A DNA stretch of 64,000 nucleotides from Microvirga aerophila (GCF_003332305.1 NZ_QOIO01000008.1:62001-126000), one strand, 5' to 3'; shown: positions 1 through 8,793, counted from the first letter of the stretch. Numbers and translations: made by a program. Notes: generated from the letters alone by a model not told the origin.

Positions 1-2
1 TT

Positions 3-146
3 GCCGCGGATGACGTTCGGCCGGACGAAAATGGCCGGTAAGAGCAGGAAGTATCCGAATACTATCAACAGGGCGGTTTAGGATGGCAGGACAGCATCAA
101 TGCGGCCTTGCAGAAGGCGGCTGGCAAAGAAAGGATTGTCTCATGA
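3..146 (+). pseudogene. Possible C-terminal remnant of a BrnA/DUF4415-type antitoxin
   Basis: Frame 3 contains an in-frame stop at 39-41 and then reads EQEVSEYYQQ, followed by GWQDSINAAL, ending at a TGA at 144-146. The pattern of a short helix, GWQ, then an arginine- or asparagine-rich helix resembles the C-terminus of BrnA-like antitoxins, where it helps form the DNA-binding ribbon-helix-helix. No toxin gene is visible and the left edge is cut by the window. The upstream stop argues for decay. The match is short, so this is a tentative call. Confidence 0.25.
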
Positions 147-470
147 ACGGTTCAACTCCTCCCCCCAGCCGAGTGCCGTTGACCGCGCTGTTTCTGGTAG
201 GCGCCGCCAATGGAGCGGTGGCCCAAGATCCTAAACCTGTACATTACACCTGTGCGGATGGACAAAGCTTCAGGCCATCTTCTCTCGCCAAGCACCTCAA
301 TGGGATCAGTGAAGCTCGTCTTTACCGGGTCCTCGACCGAGACGACGCTCCCACAGGCTCTTTCTGTGGATGGAGCGCTGTACGCAAGGCTACGTCGAAT
401 TCTGGATCAAAGGGAAGGAGCAACTCTGACCCGAGTGGCAAAATCAACAACGTGCCGTACCGGCAGCTAA
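143..470 (+). pseudogene. mliC: mliC-like C-type lysozyme inhibitor, frameshifted
   Basis: The first frame gives a start (ATG 143), a hydrophobic signal-like segment ending AVAQD, and then HYTCADGQSF, the typical opening of the MliC fold. After about residue 35 the homology moves to another frame with VKLVFTGSSTETTLPQALS. It then moves again for YVEFWIKGKE and returns for ATLTRVAKSTTC. The order of these pieces follows MliC family proteins, which are periplasmic or lipoprotein inhibitors of host lysozyme. At least three frame changes within 330 bases mean it cannot be translated as one protein, so it is a decayed gene rather than an active inhibitor. Confidence 0.7.
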
Positions 471-559
471 TCGACACCTTCCGACTGGCCAGCCCAACGC
501 CTCCATGACGGCGGTGAGCCGACCATCACAAGGCCACGTTTAAAGGCTTTCCCTGACCA

Positions 560-686
560 ATGCTGTTGAAAAACTCACCTGCGAGATCCTGAGCATCTAC
601 AGGTTGTATGGAGACGCTCGTGTGACCACAGTAACAGCGATATAGCCGCTAGCGAAAATGAGGTTGCGAGAGTTTTTCAACAGCAT
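560..686. mobile_element. MITE-like element with 17-bp perfect terminal inverted repeats
   Basis: ATGCTGTTGAAAAACTC at 560-576 is repeated as its exact reverse complement GAGTTTTTCAACAGCAT at 670-686. The 127-bp unit has no open reading frame of note. Ends of the type TGTTGAAAAACTC are seen on insertion sequences, so a non-autonomous derivative mobilised in trans is likely. No convincing target-site duplication flanks it, which may reflect age. No second copy is seen in this window. Confidence 0.6.
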
Positions 687-753
687 CGACCTCTTGCGGA
701 CCTTCAGTTAGGCGGGGCCAATAATCACTTCTAGGACTGTTCTACGTCGCATA

Positions 754-782
754 TTGAACTTGCCTAGGGTCGTTGTTACATC
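754..782 (+). promoter_or_regulatory. Candidate sigma70 promoter for the LeuRS-like gene
   Basis: TTGAAC at 754-759 and TACATC at 777-782 are separated by 17 bases. The predicted transcription start falls near 789-790, which is also the first base of the candidate leader ORF, so the leader could be leaderless. The -10 match is weak. Confidence 0.3.
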
Positions 783-789
783 TAAGACC

Positions 790-870
790 ATGATCACGTT
801 CGCTCAGATTCTGCGACTTCGCCTCCCGGTCGTTCCGACGGCCGGGTCTTTCGTCGTTTTCGCGAAGTAA
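790..870 (+). promoter_or_regulatory. Candidate Leu-codon leader peptide overlapping a terminator-like hairpin
   Basis: A 26-codon ORF begins MITFAQ and continues Ile-Leu-Arg-Leu-Arg-Leu-Pro, with Leu codons CTG, CTT and CTC at 811-825. Immediately after the third Leu codon lies a 9-bp GC-rich hairpin (826-847) with a 4-nt loop, followed by a pyrimidine-rich stretch with TTTC and GTTTTC. A ribosome stalled on the Leu codons would cover the 5' arm. The gene that follows 50 bases downstream is a leucyl-tRNA synthetase homologue, which makes leucine-responsive attenuation conceivable. There is no clear Shine-Dalgarno and no obvious anti-terminator, so the evidence is positional only. Confidence 0.35.
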
Positions 871-919
871 TCCGGGCGACGCTCCTCTCTGAGTTCGCCC
901 GAACGCAGAGAGTCGAGCC

Positions 920-2236
920 ATGAAAGCCAATTTCTACTGTGCCGTGATGTTCCCATATCCGTCCGCGGCGGGTCTGCATCTGGGGCACTACTACAACTAT
1001 GCCATTATCGATTCCTATTGCCGCTGGCTGAGACACCGCGGCACGACAGTCTTCCAGCCCTTCGGCTATGACGCCTTCGGTCTGCCGGCCGAGAACTACG
1101 CCCGCAAGGTCGGACGTGACCCGACCTATGTAACCTACGAGAACATCGCGCAGTTTAGGCGACAGATGGCCCGCATGAACACCTGCTACGAGGAGCGCCT
1201 GATCACCTGTGACCCTTCTTACATGAAGTGGACGCAGTGGATCTTCACGCGCCTGCACGAGCGCGGGTTGGCCTACAAGGCCTGGGGTGAGGTGAACTGG
1301 TGCCCGTCCTGCGAGACCGTGCTGGCCAACGAGCAGGTCATCGACGGGCACTGCGAGCGCTGCGGCAGCACGGTCGAGCGACGGGACATGAACCAGTGGT
1401 ACTTCCGGATCACGGACTACCGGGACCGTCTGATCGCCGGCCTGGACCGGATCGACATGCCGGATTCCACCAAGCGGATGCAGCGGGCGTGGCTGGCGAA
1501 CCTGAGGGATTGGTGTATCTCGCGACAGCGGACATGGGGCTGCCCGATCCCGGTCGAGGGCGAGACGGACACCCTGGACACGTTCGTGGACTCGTCCTTC
1601 TACTACCTGCGCTACCTGACCGACAGCGACACCGAGTTCCTGCCGGAGGGCTGCTACCAGCCCGTCGACCTGTACGTCGGCGGGGCCGAGCACGCCTGCA
1701 TGCACCTGATCTACACCCGGTTCATCCACATGGTGCTGTTCGATATGGGCATCGTCCCGCAGGAGGAGCCGTTCAGGAAGGTGATCCACCAGGGTGTCAT
1801 CAGGAGGGACGGAGCGAAGATGTCGAAGTCGAAGGGGAATGCTGTCAGTCCCGACGACTACGATCCCGACGAGCTGCGGCTGTACCTGATGTTCATCGGT
1901 CCTTATTCAGAGGGCGGGGAGTGGTCGGACGAGCACCTCGTCGGCCAACGCAGGTTCCTGTCGCGGATGAGGCGCTGGCTGGCAGATCGAGGCTCCGACC
2001 GGATCGAGCTGTCGCCCTTCGAGGATCAAGTGGACTGTGACGTGCGGGCCTTCAAATTCAACAAGATCGTCAGCGGCTTCATGGAGTTCTACAACCGTCA
2101 CAAGAACCTGAGACCAGACGAGGAAACAGCTCGGCGAGTGGAAGAGGTGCTAGGTGTATTCGCACCCGGATTTTGTGCTCTACACTCTGAGGACGAGAGA
2201 AGCCGTACAGTCCCGGGCTTGCTCACGCCTTCATGA
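920..2236 (+). CDS. Compact leucyl-tRNA synthetase-like protein lacking the editing domain
   Basis: A 438-residue class I synthetase core, about half the length of LeuRS. It carries HLGH at residues 20-23, a zinc module CPSC (128-131) with CERC (145-148), the RQRTWGCP segment and KMSKS at 300-304, so the adenylate-forming machinery looks intact. The CP1 editing domain of about 180 residues, normally inserted before RDWxISRQ (R196), is absent. The second zinc/insert region before ETDTLDTFVDSS is also missing. The C-terminal anticodon-binding helical bundle stops after about 60 residues and the LeuRS C-terminal domain is gone. It could activate leucine without proofreading or full tRNA recognition, act on another carrier, or be a decaying paralogue. 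The start has AGAG-type spacing. A duplicate chromosomal leuS is expected but is not in this window. Confidence 0.8.
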   Translation: MKANFYCAVMFPYPSAAGLHLGHYYNYAIIDSYCRWLRHRGTTVFQPFGYDAFGLPAENYARKVGRDPTYVTYENIAQFRRQMARMNTCYEERLITCDPSYMKWTQWIFTRLHERGLAYKAWGEVNWCPSCETVLANEQVIDGHCERCGSTVERRDMNQWYFRITDYRDRLIAGLDRIDMPDSTKRMQRAWLANLRDWCISRQRTWGCPIPVEGETDTLDTFVDSSFYYLRYLTDSDTEFLPEGCYQPVDLYVGGAEHACMHLIYTRFIHMVLFDMGIVPQEEPFRKVIHQGVIRRDGAKMSKSKGNAVSPDDYDPDELRLYLMFIGPYSEGGEWSDEHLVGQRRFLSRMRRWLADRGSDRIELSPFEDQVDCDVRAFKFNKIVSGFMEFYNRHKNLRPDEETARRVEEVLGVFAPGFCALHSEDERSRTVPGLLTPS

Positions 2237-2438
2237 ATACGTCATCCGGATCAAGTCCATTCATGGACAAGGCAGCCCTCTCGATCTTGAGCATTCGATG
2301 GTCAGGGACTGATCGGAATCGAGGCGAAGGCCGCCGGCCGTGATCACATCTTAGGCAATCGAGGCGGCGGAATGCTACAGATTGATCAAGCGCTGAAACC
2401 GGAACTCGTCTCAGATTGGGCCCGCCGTGAGCATGAGG

Positions 2439-2472
2439 AGCCTGCCCCAGACAGTGCAGGCTTCTTCTTTTT
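2439..2472 (+). terminator. Rho-independent terminator after the LeuRS-like gene
   Basis: A 7-bp stem AGCCTGC/GCAGGCT with a 10-nt loop is followed by TTCTTCTTTTT. Its position about 200 bases past the stop codon of the LeuRS-like gene, on the same strand, fits termination of that transcript. Confidence 0.65.
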
Positions 2473-2492
2473 GGGCAGACAACCATCAACGA

Positions 2493-2523
2493 AAAGCCAG
2501 CCTCAGGGGTGAGGCGGGCTTTG
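2493..2523. terminator. Second hairpin, possible terminator
   Basis: The arms AAAGCCAGCCTC and GAGGCGGGCTTT pair with one mismatch around a 6-7-nt loop. The flanking A-rich and T-rich edges could serve either strand. It lies just beyond the first terminator. Confidence 0.4.
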
Positions 2524-3086
2524 GCTTCATCTGAGGCACGCTATGGGTGGATTATGGCCAACCTTTGCGAGCGTTCGCACGCTCACAGCGACAATAAACA
2601 TCCAATCTCAGTCGGTCTGCTCGTGCATCCAGCTCTGACACTTCGAGCAACTACGAATGCGCACCAAAGCTGTCTGACGCACCTGATGACCGAGATCTTA
2701 TCCTAACCCGGTATAGGTAGGCAGATATTGTGAAGGGACTCCTGAAGGGAGCTATCATTCCTAACGTCCCAAATGAGGCGTATTACACCCAAAATGGTCA
2801 GATCGCTTTAGAAGGGGAGCGAAATTGCAAATTCCGAACGTGCCAATGAAAGCAATAGTTTAAGCGCATGGGTGCGTGCAGTGGCGTTAGAGCCTTCCGT
2901 TTACCCCTATGCGACCATATTAGCGTGGGACATAGGGCATAGCCGAGGTGAACAGCGTTGACAACGCTCAACAAGACCCAGAACAGGATGATGAACTTCC
3001 GCACGACATGCCCGCTGCCACTGACTCTTGTGCTACCCACAACCCATATATGACGATGCTCGGCTTTCAACTCGCCTGCTCTTAAT

Positions 3087-4448
3087 TCATTTTAAATCCT
3101 TGTACCAAGTTGTTCCATTCGGCGTGTCTTCCAGGACCACTCCCTTAGCCCTCAGAGCGTCCCGGATGCGATCTGACTCAGCGAAGTTCCCCTCCTTACG
3201 GGCGTCCGTACGCTGCACGATCAAGGCTCTGACCTCTTCATCCACGTGTCCTCGTAGAAACTGATCATTGTTGTAGAGATCAAACCCAAGAATACTGCCG
3301 GCCTCCCGCATGGCCGCTGCGATGGCAACCCGATCTTTCGGATTACCCGTCATCAGATCGCGGGCGAGCCAATGCATCTCCGCAATCGCCAAAGGCGTGT
3401 TCAGATCGCTCGCGAGGGCCTCCAGGACAGGCGCGTGATGACCTTTCGTTACTTGATTAGCGGCAATGTCGTCGAGAGCTCTATGCCAGCCTTGAAGTGT
3501 CGTGGCAGCCTCCCGAAGCAGCTGCTGGGTCCAGTCAAGCGGGGAGCGGTAATGCGCCATCAACAGCGCTAGCCGGATCACCGCACCAGGAACCCCTTGA
3601 TTGAGCACATCCCGGACCGTGGTGAAGTTCCCGGCACTCTTGGCCATCTTCTCCCCGTCAATGAGAAGCATGCCGTTGTGGATCCAGTAGCGAGCCAGGG
3701 GATCTCCGTCATGAGCGCACTGGCTCTGGCTGATCTCGCAGTCATGGTGAGGAAAGCGCAGATCAGCTCCGCCGCCATGAATATCGATGGTATATCCCAG
3801 CACAGCCTCGATCATGGCAGAGCACTCGATGTGCCAGCCTGGACGTCCTCGGCCATAGGGACCATCCCAGCCGGGTTGGTCGACAGTGGAAGGTTTCCAC
3901 ATGACGAAGTCCGAGGGATGGCGTTTATAGGCGGCGGGATCGACACGCGCGCCTGCCTCTAGATCTTCTTGGAGATGGCGGGAGAGCAGTCCGTGGGCTG
4001 GATAGGATGGCACGTGAAAGAGCACGTGCCCTTCGGCCTCATAGGCGTGCCCTCTGTCGATCAAACGGCTGATCATGTCGAGCATCCGGTCAATGGCTCC
4101 GGTAGCGCGAGGCTCGTGGGTTGGACGCAACACACCCAATGCCTCCGTGACCTCATGGTAGTCTTGGATCGTGCGCTCCGTCAGGTCGCTGATGCGGTCG
4201 CCATCCGCCCTAGCCCGTTCCATGATCTTGTCGTCTACATCAGTGAAGTTCCGGGCGTACACAACTTGCGGGTAATGATGTTGGAGCAGACGGAAGAGCA
4301 CGTCGAAGACCACTGCTGGCCGAGCATTGCCCAAATGCGGCGTGTCATAGACTGTAGGACCACAAACGTACATGGTGATCCGGTGTGGATCCTGAGGGAC
4401 AAAAGGCTCTACCGTTTGTGTCATCGAATTGTGCAGACGAAGGTTCAT
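3087..4448 (-). CDS. cysS: Cysteinyl-tRNA synthetase
   Basis: Charges tRNA-Cys with cysteine in the cytoplasm. The 453-residue protein is full length for the family. It shows YVCGPTVYDTPHLGNAR (zinc ligand Cys and HIGH-type motif), GWHIECSAM, GGGADLRFPHHDCE (zinc ligands) and GEKMAKSAGN (KMSKS-type loop), plus the C-terminal helical domain. ATG 4448 is chosen over the more distal ATG 4484 because AGGAGG lies 7 bases upstream. The gene is 173 bases downstream of the CDC48-like ATPase on the same strand and may be co-transcribed. Whether this is the only cysS or a second copy cannot be told here. Its pairing with a LeuRS-like gene 850 bases away is notable. Confidence 0.93.
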   Translation of the reverse strand: MNLRLHNSMTQTVEPFVPQDPHRITMYVCGPTVYDTPHLGNARPAVVFDVLFRLLQHHYPQVVYARNFTDVDDKIMERARADGDRISDLTERTIQDYHEVTEALGVLRPTHEPRATGAIDRMLDMISRLIDRGHAYEAEGHVLFHVPSYPAHGLLSRHLQEDLEAGARVDPAAYKRHPSDFVMWKPSTVDQPGWDGPYGRGRPGWHIECSAMIEAVLGYTIDIHGGGADLRFPHHDCEISQSQCAHDGDPLARYWIHNGMLLIDGEKMAKSAGNFTTVRDVLNQGVPGAVIRLALLMAHYRSPLDWTQQLLREAATTLQGWHRALDDIAANQVTKGHHAPVLEALASDLNTPLAIAEMHWLARDLMTGNPKDRVAIAAAMREAGSILGFDLYNNDQFLRGHVDEEVRALIVQRTDARKEGNFAESDRIRDALRAKGVVLEDTPNGTTWYKDLK

Positions 4449-4621
4449 GAAGTTACCTCCTGTACAATCTGGAACCACCACCATTGGTACCTTGGAGATG
4501 TATAGAGAGGGAACCGAATGACCTGGCTGTTGCGCCTGGGCAGACAGAGCTAGGCTTGCGCAGCTGGACTTGGAGCGATGTGCTTGGGCCGGGCAAGGCC
4601 TCTGTTCTCCTATTCAGAAGC

Positions 4622-6886
4622 CTATCTCAAAGGCAGGAAACCAATCACCTGACGCTGCGGTCCTTGCTGCTTCAGAGTGCCCACCATGTCTTGGTATTCG
4701 CGCTCCATTTCCGGCGTGACCGAGGGCCGGGTCTCCTGCAGGGCGTGCTCAAAATGGGCCATAGTGATGGTCTGCGCATCGAGGGCTTCACGCAAGGCCA
4801 GTAGACCGGCCCGGCGTGTGAGATCCTCAAGATCGGCCCCGGTAAAGCGGCTCGTCCGTTCCGCGATGCTGTCCAGATCGACATCCGACCCCAGAGGCAT
4901 AGCCTTGGTGTGAATACCGAGGATGTGATGGCGGCCCTGGGCATCGGGAACCGGCACGTAGATCAGCTCGTCGAAGCGGCCCGGCCGGAGCAGGGCAGGA
5001 TCGATCAGGTTAGGCCTGTTCGTGGCGGCCATGACGACGACGCCCTGCAGCTCCTCCAAGCCGTCCATCTCAACCAGGATCGTGTTGACCACCCGCTCCG
5101 TCACGGCCGGTTCGCCCAGGCCGCCGCCGCGGACGGGGGCGAGGGAATCGATCTCGTCGATGAAGATCACCGTCGGGGCGACCTGGCGGGCGCGGGCGAA
5201 GAGGCGGGAGACCTGCTGCTCGGATTCTCCGTACCATTTGGACAGGAGGTCTGACGATTTGGTCGCCACGAAATTGGCCTGCGCCTCGCGGGCGACAGCC
5301 TTCGCCAGCAGGGTTTTGCCGGTTCCGGGCGGACCGAAGAGCAGGAAGCCCTTGGCAGGCCTGATCCTAAGGCGCCGGAACGACTCCGGGTTCTTGAGCG
5401 GAAGCTCCACGCCTTCGCGCAGGCGGGTTCTAGCCTCCTCCACACCGCCGATGTCGTCCCAGGTGACGTTGGGCACCTGGATCATGATCTCACGCAACGC
5501 CGAGGGCTGGACCCGCTTCATGGCGTTGAGGAAGTCCTGCCGCATGACCTGCAGGCTCTCGAGGACATCCGAGGGAATGCCGTCCCTGAGATTGATGCCC
5601 GGCAGGATGCGCCGCAGGGAGTCCATGGCCGCTTCGCGGGAGAGCGCCGCGAGATCCGCACCGACAAAGCCGTAGGTGGTGCGGGCGACCTCGTCGAGGT
5701 TCACGTCCTCGGCTAGAGGCATGCCGCGCATGTGGATCGCTAGGATCTCGCGCCGGCCGGGCTCATCTGGAACGCCGATGACGATCTCCCGGTCGAAGCG
5801 GCCCGGACGACGCAAAGCCTCGTCAATGGCCTCACGACGGTTGGTGGCGCCGATCACCACGATGTTCTGGCGCGGCTCCAGCCCGTCCATGAGGGTGAGC
5901 AACTGCGCCACGACGCGTCGCTCAACCTCGCCTGTGACTTCCTCACGCTTGGGAGCGATGCTGTCGATCTCATCGATGAAGATGATCGCGGGCGCATTCT
6001 GCTGAGCCTCCTGGAAGACCTGCCGCAAACGCTGCTCGGACTCGCCGTAGTGCCGGCCCATGATCTCGGGGCCGGCAATGTGAAAGAACCGTGCTTCCGT
6101 CTCGTTGGCGACGGCCCGGGCCAGCCGGGTTTTGCCGGTGCCAGGAGGACCGTAGAGCAGAACCCCTTTTGGCGGATCGATGCCGAGGCGCTGGAACAGC
6201 TCCGGATGGCGCAGCGGCAGTTCCACCATTTCGCGCACCTGATCCACCGTGCTGCCGAGGCCGCCGATGTCGTCATAGGTGACGTCTCCCCGTCGCACTT
6301 CCTTCGGCGCCTCGAACTGCGGACGAAGATCGACTTCTGTCTTGGCCGTGACCTGAACGATGCCGCGGGGCTCGGTCGAGACGACCACGAGACGGATCTC
6401 TTGTAGGCCGAAGGCCGGAATATTCAACATCCCGCTCAGCTCGTCGGGCAGGCGGGAGCCGGCGATGCTGGGGGTGCAGACGGAGGTGGAGATCACGTCG
6501 CCCGCCGTGAGCGGGCGCTGATGGAAGGTGCGCTTCAGGGCATCGCTGCAACCCTGCAGGCGGAATCCTTTCTGGGCGGGAGCGAGCACGACTCGCGCTG
6601 CTGGGCGAACTTCGGCCCTTTTGACCTCGACGTAATCGCCACTGCCGACCCCGGCATTGACGCGCTGGAGGCCATCGAGGCGGAGGATGTCGAGCCCTTC
6701 GTCCTCAGGATAAGGGCCGACGACCAGAGCCGTCGTGTGGCGTTTGCCGATGATTTCGATAGCCTCTCCCTCTTGAAGAGCCATCGCTGTGAGTGCCTGA
6801 TGGCTCATCCGAGCTATGCCGCGTCCTGCATCGCCAAGGGGAGCATTCGCGACCTGGAGGCGTACCGCCTGTCCAATTTCTGCCAT
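4622..6886 (-). CDS. CDC48/p97-type AAA ATPase (VAT-like)
   Basis: A 754-residue ATP-driven unfoldase. The N-terminal double-psi barrel domain (about residues 1-190) begins RLQVANAPLGDAGRGIARM. Two AAA modules follow, each with Walker A GPPGTGKT and Walker B FIDEIDS, and each with arginine-finger-type sequences (RRPGRFDRE and LRPGRFDEL). The length and order match archaeal VAT and bacterial CDC48 homologues found in Methylobacterium relatives and actinobacteria. In those it is presumed to extract or unfold proteins for degradation. No protease gene lies nearby. cysS follows on the same strand. Confidence 0.9.
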   Translation of the reverse strand: MAEIGQAVRLQVANAPLGDAGRGIARMSHQALTAMALQEGEAIEIIGKRHTTALVVGPYPEDEGLDILRLDGLQRVNAGVGSGDYVEVKRAEVRPAARVVLAPAQKGFRLQGCSDALKRTFHQRPLTAGDVISTSVCTPSIAGSRLPDELSGMLNIPAFGLQEIRLVVVSTEPRGIVQVTAKTEVDLRPQFEAPKEVRRGDVTYDDIGGLGSTVDQVREMVELPLRHPELFQRLGIDPPKGVLLYGPPGTGKTRLARAVANETEARFFHIAGPEIMGRHYGESEQRLRQVFQEAQQNAPAIIFIDEIDSIAPKREEVTGEVERRVVAQLLTLMDGLEPRQNIVVIGATNRREAIDEALRRPGRFDREIVIGVPDEPGRREILAIHMRGMPLAEDVNLDEVARTTYGFVGADLAALSREAAMDSLRRILPGINLRDGIPSDVLESLQVMRQDFLNAMKRVQPSALREIMIQVPNVTWDDIGGVEEARTRLREGVELPLKNPESFRRLRIRPAKGFLLFGPPGTGKTLLAKAVAREAQANFVATKSSDLLSKWYGESEQQVSRLFARARQVAPTVIFIDEIDSLAPVRGGGLGEPAVTERVVNTILVEMDGLEELQGVVVMAATNRPNLIDPALLRPGRFDELIYVPVPDAQGRHHILGIHTKAMPLGSDVDLDSIAERTSRFTGADLEDLTRRAGLLALREALDAQTITMAHFEHALQETRPSVTPEMEREYQDMVGTLKQQGPQRQVIGFLPLR

Positions 6887-7547
6887 TGCTGCCGTCCCAT
6901 CGGTGAGTTAAGCGAACACGCGGTGGCAAGCACCACGATGAGCGCCTTGTGCAGATTCTCTTGCGTGTTACAGGTCCGGAAGTCTGGGCTCGGCTTCGGC
7001 AAGAAATCCGCAGGTCAAACACCTCACTTTTTGCTAACTGCTTGTTCTTTGGTGGGGATATGCTCTTGGTTCGAGGGTAGCCTCAATCGCAGTCTCCAGC
7101 CACAGGTGAAGCGATATGGTCGTGTTTCATGGTGGCCTCGCTTGCTGCTATTCGCCAGTCCCACACGCCTAAACAGCACGCCAATCCGAATGGATGACTA
7201 ACTTGTTCCGGTCCAATTCGGCCATTTTTGCGGTACGCGCCCGGAAAGCACTTACCGGTAGTCTCACGCGTTATCATGAGTCGAATGCCCATTGACGCCT
7301 AGTCAGCGATTGTCTCGATATTGCGGGAGCTTGCCGGAGCTTGCGGAAATTGTGAGTGTGAATTGTGTTCTGACGGTCCGCGCTCGTCTTCACGCCTGAA
7401 GATTGGAGCTTTGAGCGCCGCTCATACAGCCGGCATGATGTCGACCATGATGACTCTAATCGAGCAGACAAAAGGGCCCGGAGCAATCCGGGCCCTTCCT
7501 TTTACGGAGATCTCCTGGGTGGAGATCAACGCTCCATGCTTGCAGAC
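6887..7547. other. Intergenic region between the CDC48 gene and msrA
   Basis: It should hold the promoter of the CDC48-type gene, transcribed leftward, and ends with the terminator at 7472-7497. Open frames here lack homology or a ribosome site, and none is called. Confidence 0.5.
7472..7497. terminator. Strong bidirectional Rho-independent terminator
   Basis: A perfect 11-bp stem AAGGGCCCGGA/TCCGGGCCCTT with a GCAA tetraloop is flanked by T-rich sequence on both strands. It lies 50 bases beyond the msrA stop, so it most likely ends the msrB-msrA transcript. Confidence 0.85.
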
Positions 7548-8069
7548 CTAGGCAGCGGTGCTGCGGCGCGGCAGCTTCCAACCCGGACGGACGAAGTGGC
7601 AGGTGTAGCCATTCGGAAGCCGCTCGAGATAGTCCTGATGCTCCGGCTCGGCTTCCCAGAAGTCGCCCGCTGGCTCAAGTTCCGTGACAACCTTCCCTGG
7701 CCACAGGCCCGAGGCATCCACATCCGCGATCGTGTCCTCGGCCACCTGGCGCTGCTCGTCCGAGGTGTAGAAGATCGCCGAGCGGTAGCTTTGACCGAGG
7801 TCATTGCCCTGCCGGTTCTTCGTGCTCGGGTCATGGATCTGGAAGAAGAACTCCAGCAGGTCGCGGAAGCTTGTCTTCTCCGGGTCGAAGATGATCTCAA
7901 TCGCTTCGGCGTGTGTGCCGTGGTTGCGGTAGGTCGCGTTCGGCACGTCCCCGCCGGAGTACCCGACGCGGGTGGAGACGACACCGGGGCGGCGACGGAT
8001 GAGATCCTGCATGCCCCAGAAGCAGCCCCCGGCCAGGATGGCCCGCTCAGTCACACCAGTCATGTTCAT
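7548..8069 (-). CDS. msrA: Peptide-methionine (S)-S-oxide reductase MsrA
   Basis: Reduces the S-epimer of methionine sulfoxide in proteins. The catalytic GGCFWG is near residue 15, with the usual [13 protein letters not shown] and GQSYRSAIF motifs. A second cysteine sits near the C-terminus (YTCHF) and may act in resolution. There is no signal peptide, so it is cytoplasmic. Two ATGs, 8069 and 8063, lie behind AAGGAG. 8069 overlaps the msrB stop as ATGA, while 8063 has better Shine-Dalgarno spacing. It is translationally coupled to msrB upstream and ends before a strong terminator. Confidence 0.95.
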   Translation of the reverse strand: MNMTGVTERAILAGGCFWGMQDLIRRRPGVVSTRVGYSGGDVPNATYRNHGTHAEAIEIIFDPEKTSFRDLLEFFFQIHDPSTKNRQGNDLGQSYRSAIFYTSDEQRQVAEDTIADVDASGLWPGKVVTELEPAGDFWEAEPEHQDYLERLPNGYTCHFVRPGWKLPRRSTAA

Positions 8070-8518
8070 TCTCCTTTCTCTGCAAAGAGCTTGCGAAACT
8101 CGCCGTAGCCCTCGCTCTCTAACTCATCCAGGTGGATGAAGCGCAGCGAGGCCGAATTGATGCAGTAGCGCAATCCGCCGTCCTCTTGTGGCCCATCCGG
8201 GAACACGTGTCCCAGGTGGCTGTCACCGTGGGCCGAGCGCACCTCGGTTCGCACCATGCCATGGCTCGTATCGCGGTTCTCGATGATGTTGTCGGCGTCG
8301 ATCGGTTTGACGAAGCTGGGCCAGCCGCTGCCGCTGTCGTACTTGTCAAACGAGGCAAACAGCGGCTCGCCTGAGACAACGTCAACATAGAGTCCGGGTT
8401 CGTCGTTGTCCCAGTATTCGTTGGCGAAGGGGCGCTCAGTCCCGTCCGTCTGCGTCACCCGGTACTGCTCCGGGGTGAGACAGGACAGGGCGTCGGGGTT
8501 CTTGTGATAGGTCTTCAT
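8066..8518 (-). CDS. msrB: Peptide-methionine (R)-S-oxide reductase MsrB
   Basis: Reduces the R-epimer of methionine sulfoxide. The 150-residue protein carries the signature [21 protein letters not shown] and the catalytic Cys in GLRYCINS. The two CxxC zinc pairs of many MsrB proteins are absent ([11 protein letters not shown] and SGSGWPSF instead), so this is the zinc-free form. ATG 8518 is preceded by AAGGAG at about 9 bases; the longer reading frame upstream overlaps the DUF1127 gene. Together with msrA it gives repair of both epimers in the cytosol. Confidence 0.95.
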   Translation of the reverse strand: MKTYHKNPDALSCLTPEQYRVTQTDGTERPFANEYWDNDEPGLYVDVVSGEPLFASFDKYDSGSGWPSFVKPIDADNIIENRDTSHGMVRTEVRSAHGDSHLGHVFPDGPQEDGGLRYCINSASLRFIHLDELESEGYGEFRKLFAEKGE

Positions 8519-8552
8519 TGGCTGTTCTCCTTCCGTCGTGAGGACGATGGGC

Positions 8553-8720
8553 TCAGGAAGTGGTCGACGAGACTGCGTTCTGGCGTGCGATGAGATCGAT
8601 CTCACCGCGGGAGATGCCAAGATCATCGAGCTGGCGATCGGAGAACTGCATCAGTTCGCGGACGGTCTCGCGGTAGCGCTGATAGGCGCGGATCTTCGAC
8701 AGGATGAATGTGACAAACAT
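8553..8720 (-). CDS. DUF1127 (YjiS-like) small protein
   Basis: A 55-residue basic protein starting [19 protein letters not shown], with the family signature [19 protein letters not shown]. Proteins of this family are short, and some members in alphaproteobacteria bind RNA or affect small-RNA turnover and phosphate or stress responses. TAGGAG lies 6-7 bases before the ATG. It sits just upstream of msrB on the same strand and may be the first gene of that transcript. A paralogue is at 15157-15294. Confidence 0.85.
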   Translation of the reverse strand: MFVTFILSKIRAYQRYRETVRELMQFSDRQLDDLGISRGEIDLIARQNAVSSTTS

Positions 8721-8793
8721 GGAAAACTCCTATTGTTGAATGGGCCGACACGGCCGGTTTGGGAATGGTGGTTGCTGCTATCGGAGTGTCAGG

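Larger units (their letters stand above)
2237..3086. other. Intergenic region without a supported gene
   Basis: Apart from the two hairpins listed separately I see no gene with family similarity, ribosome site and normal composition. A minus-strand reading frame (2798-3070) contains a hydrophobic stretch but no recognisable protein. The composition is less GC-rich and less codon-like than the flanking genes. Confidence 0.5.

Noticed and set aside
794-1789. Long minus-strand reading frame of 331 codons over the LeuRS-like gene
   Set aside because: It is the antisense of a gene with clear synthetase motifs, has no ribosome site, and its sequence is rich in Val, Arg, His and Gly as expected for a GC-rich shadow frame.
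2798-3070. Minus-strand frame with a hydrophobic stretch (FIILFWVLLSVVNAVHLGYA)
   Set aside because: The putative start is a GTG inside the frame without a clear ribosome site, and the rest is not protein-like. It could still be a small exported protein, but support is too weak.
4449-4621. T-box or riboswitch before cysS
   Set aside because: I looked for the T-box consensus and an antiterminator in the 173-base leader and found none; cysS probably follows the CDC48 gene in one transcript.
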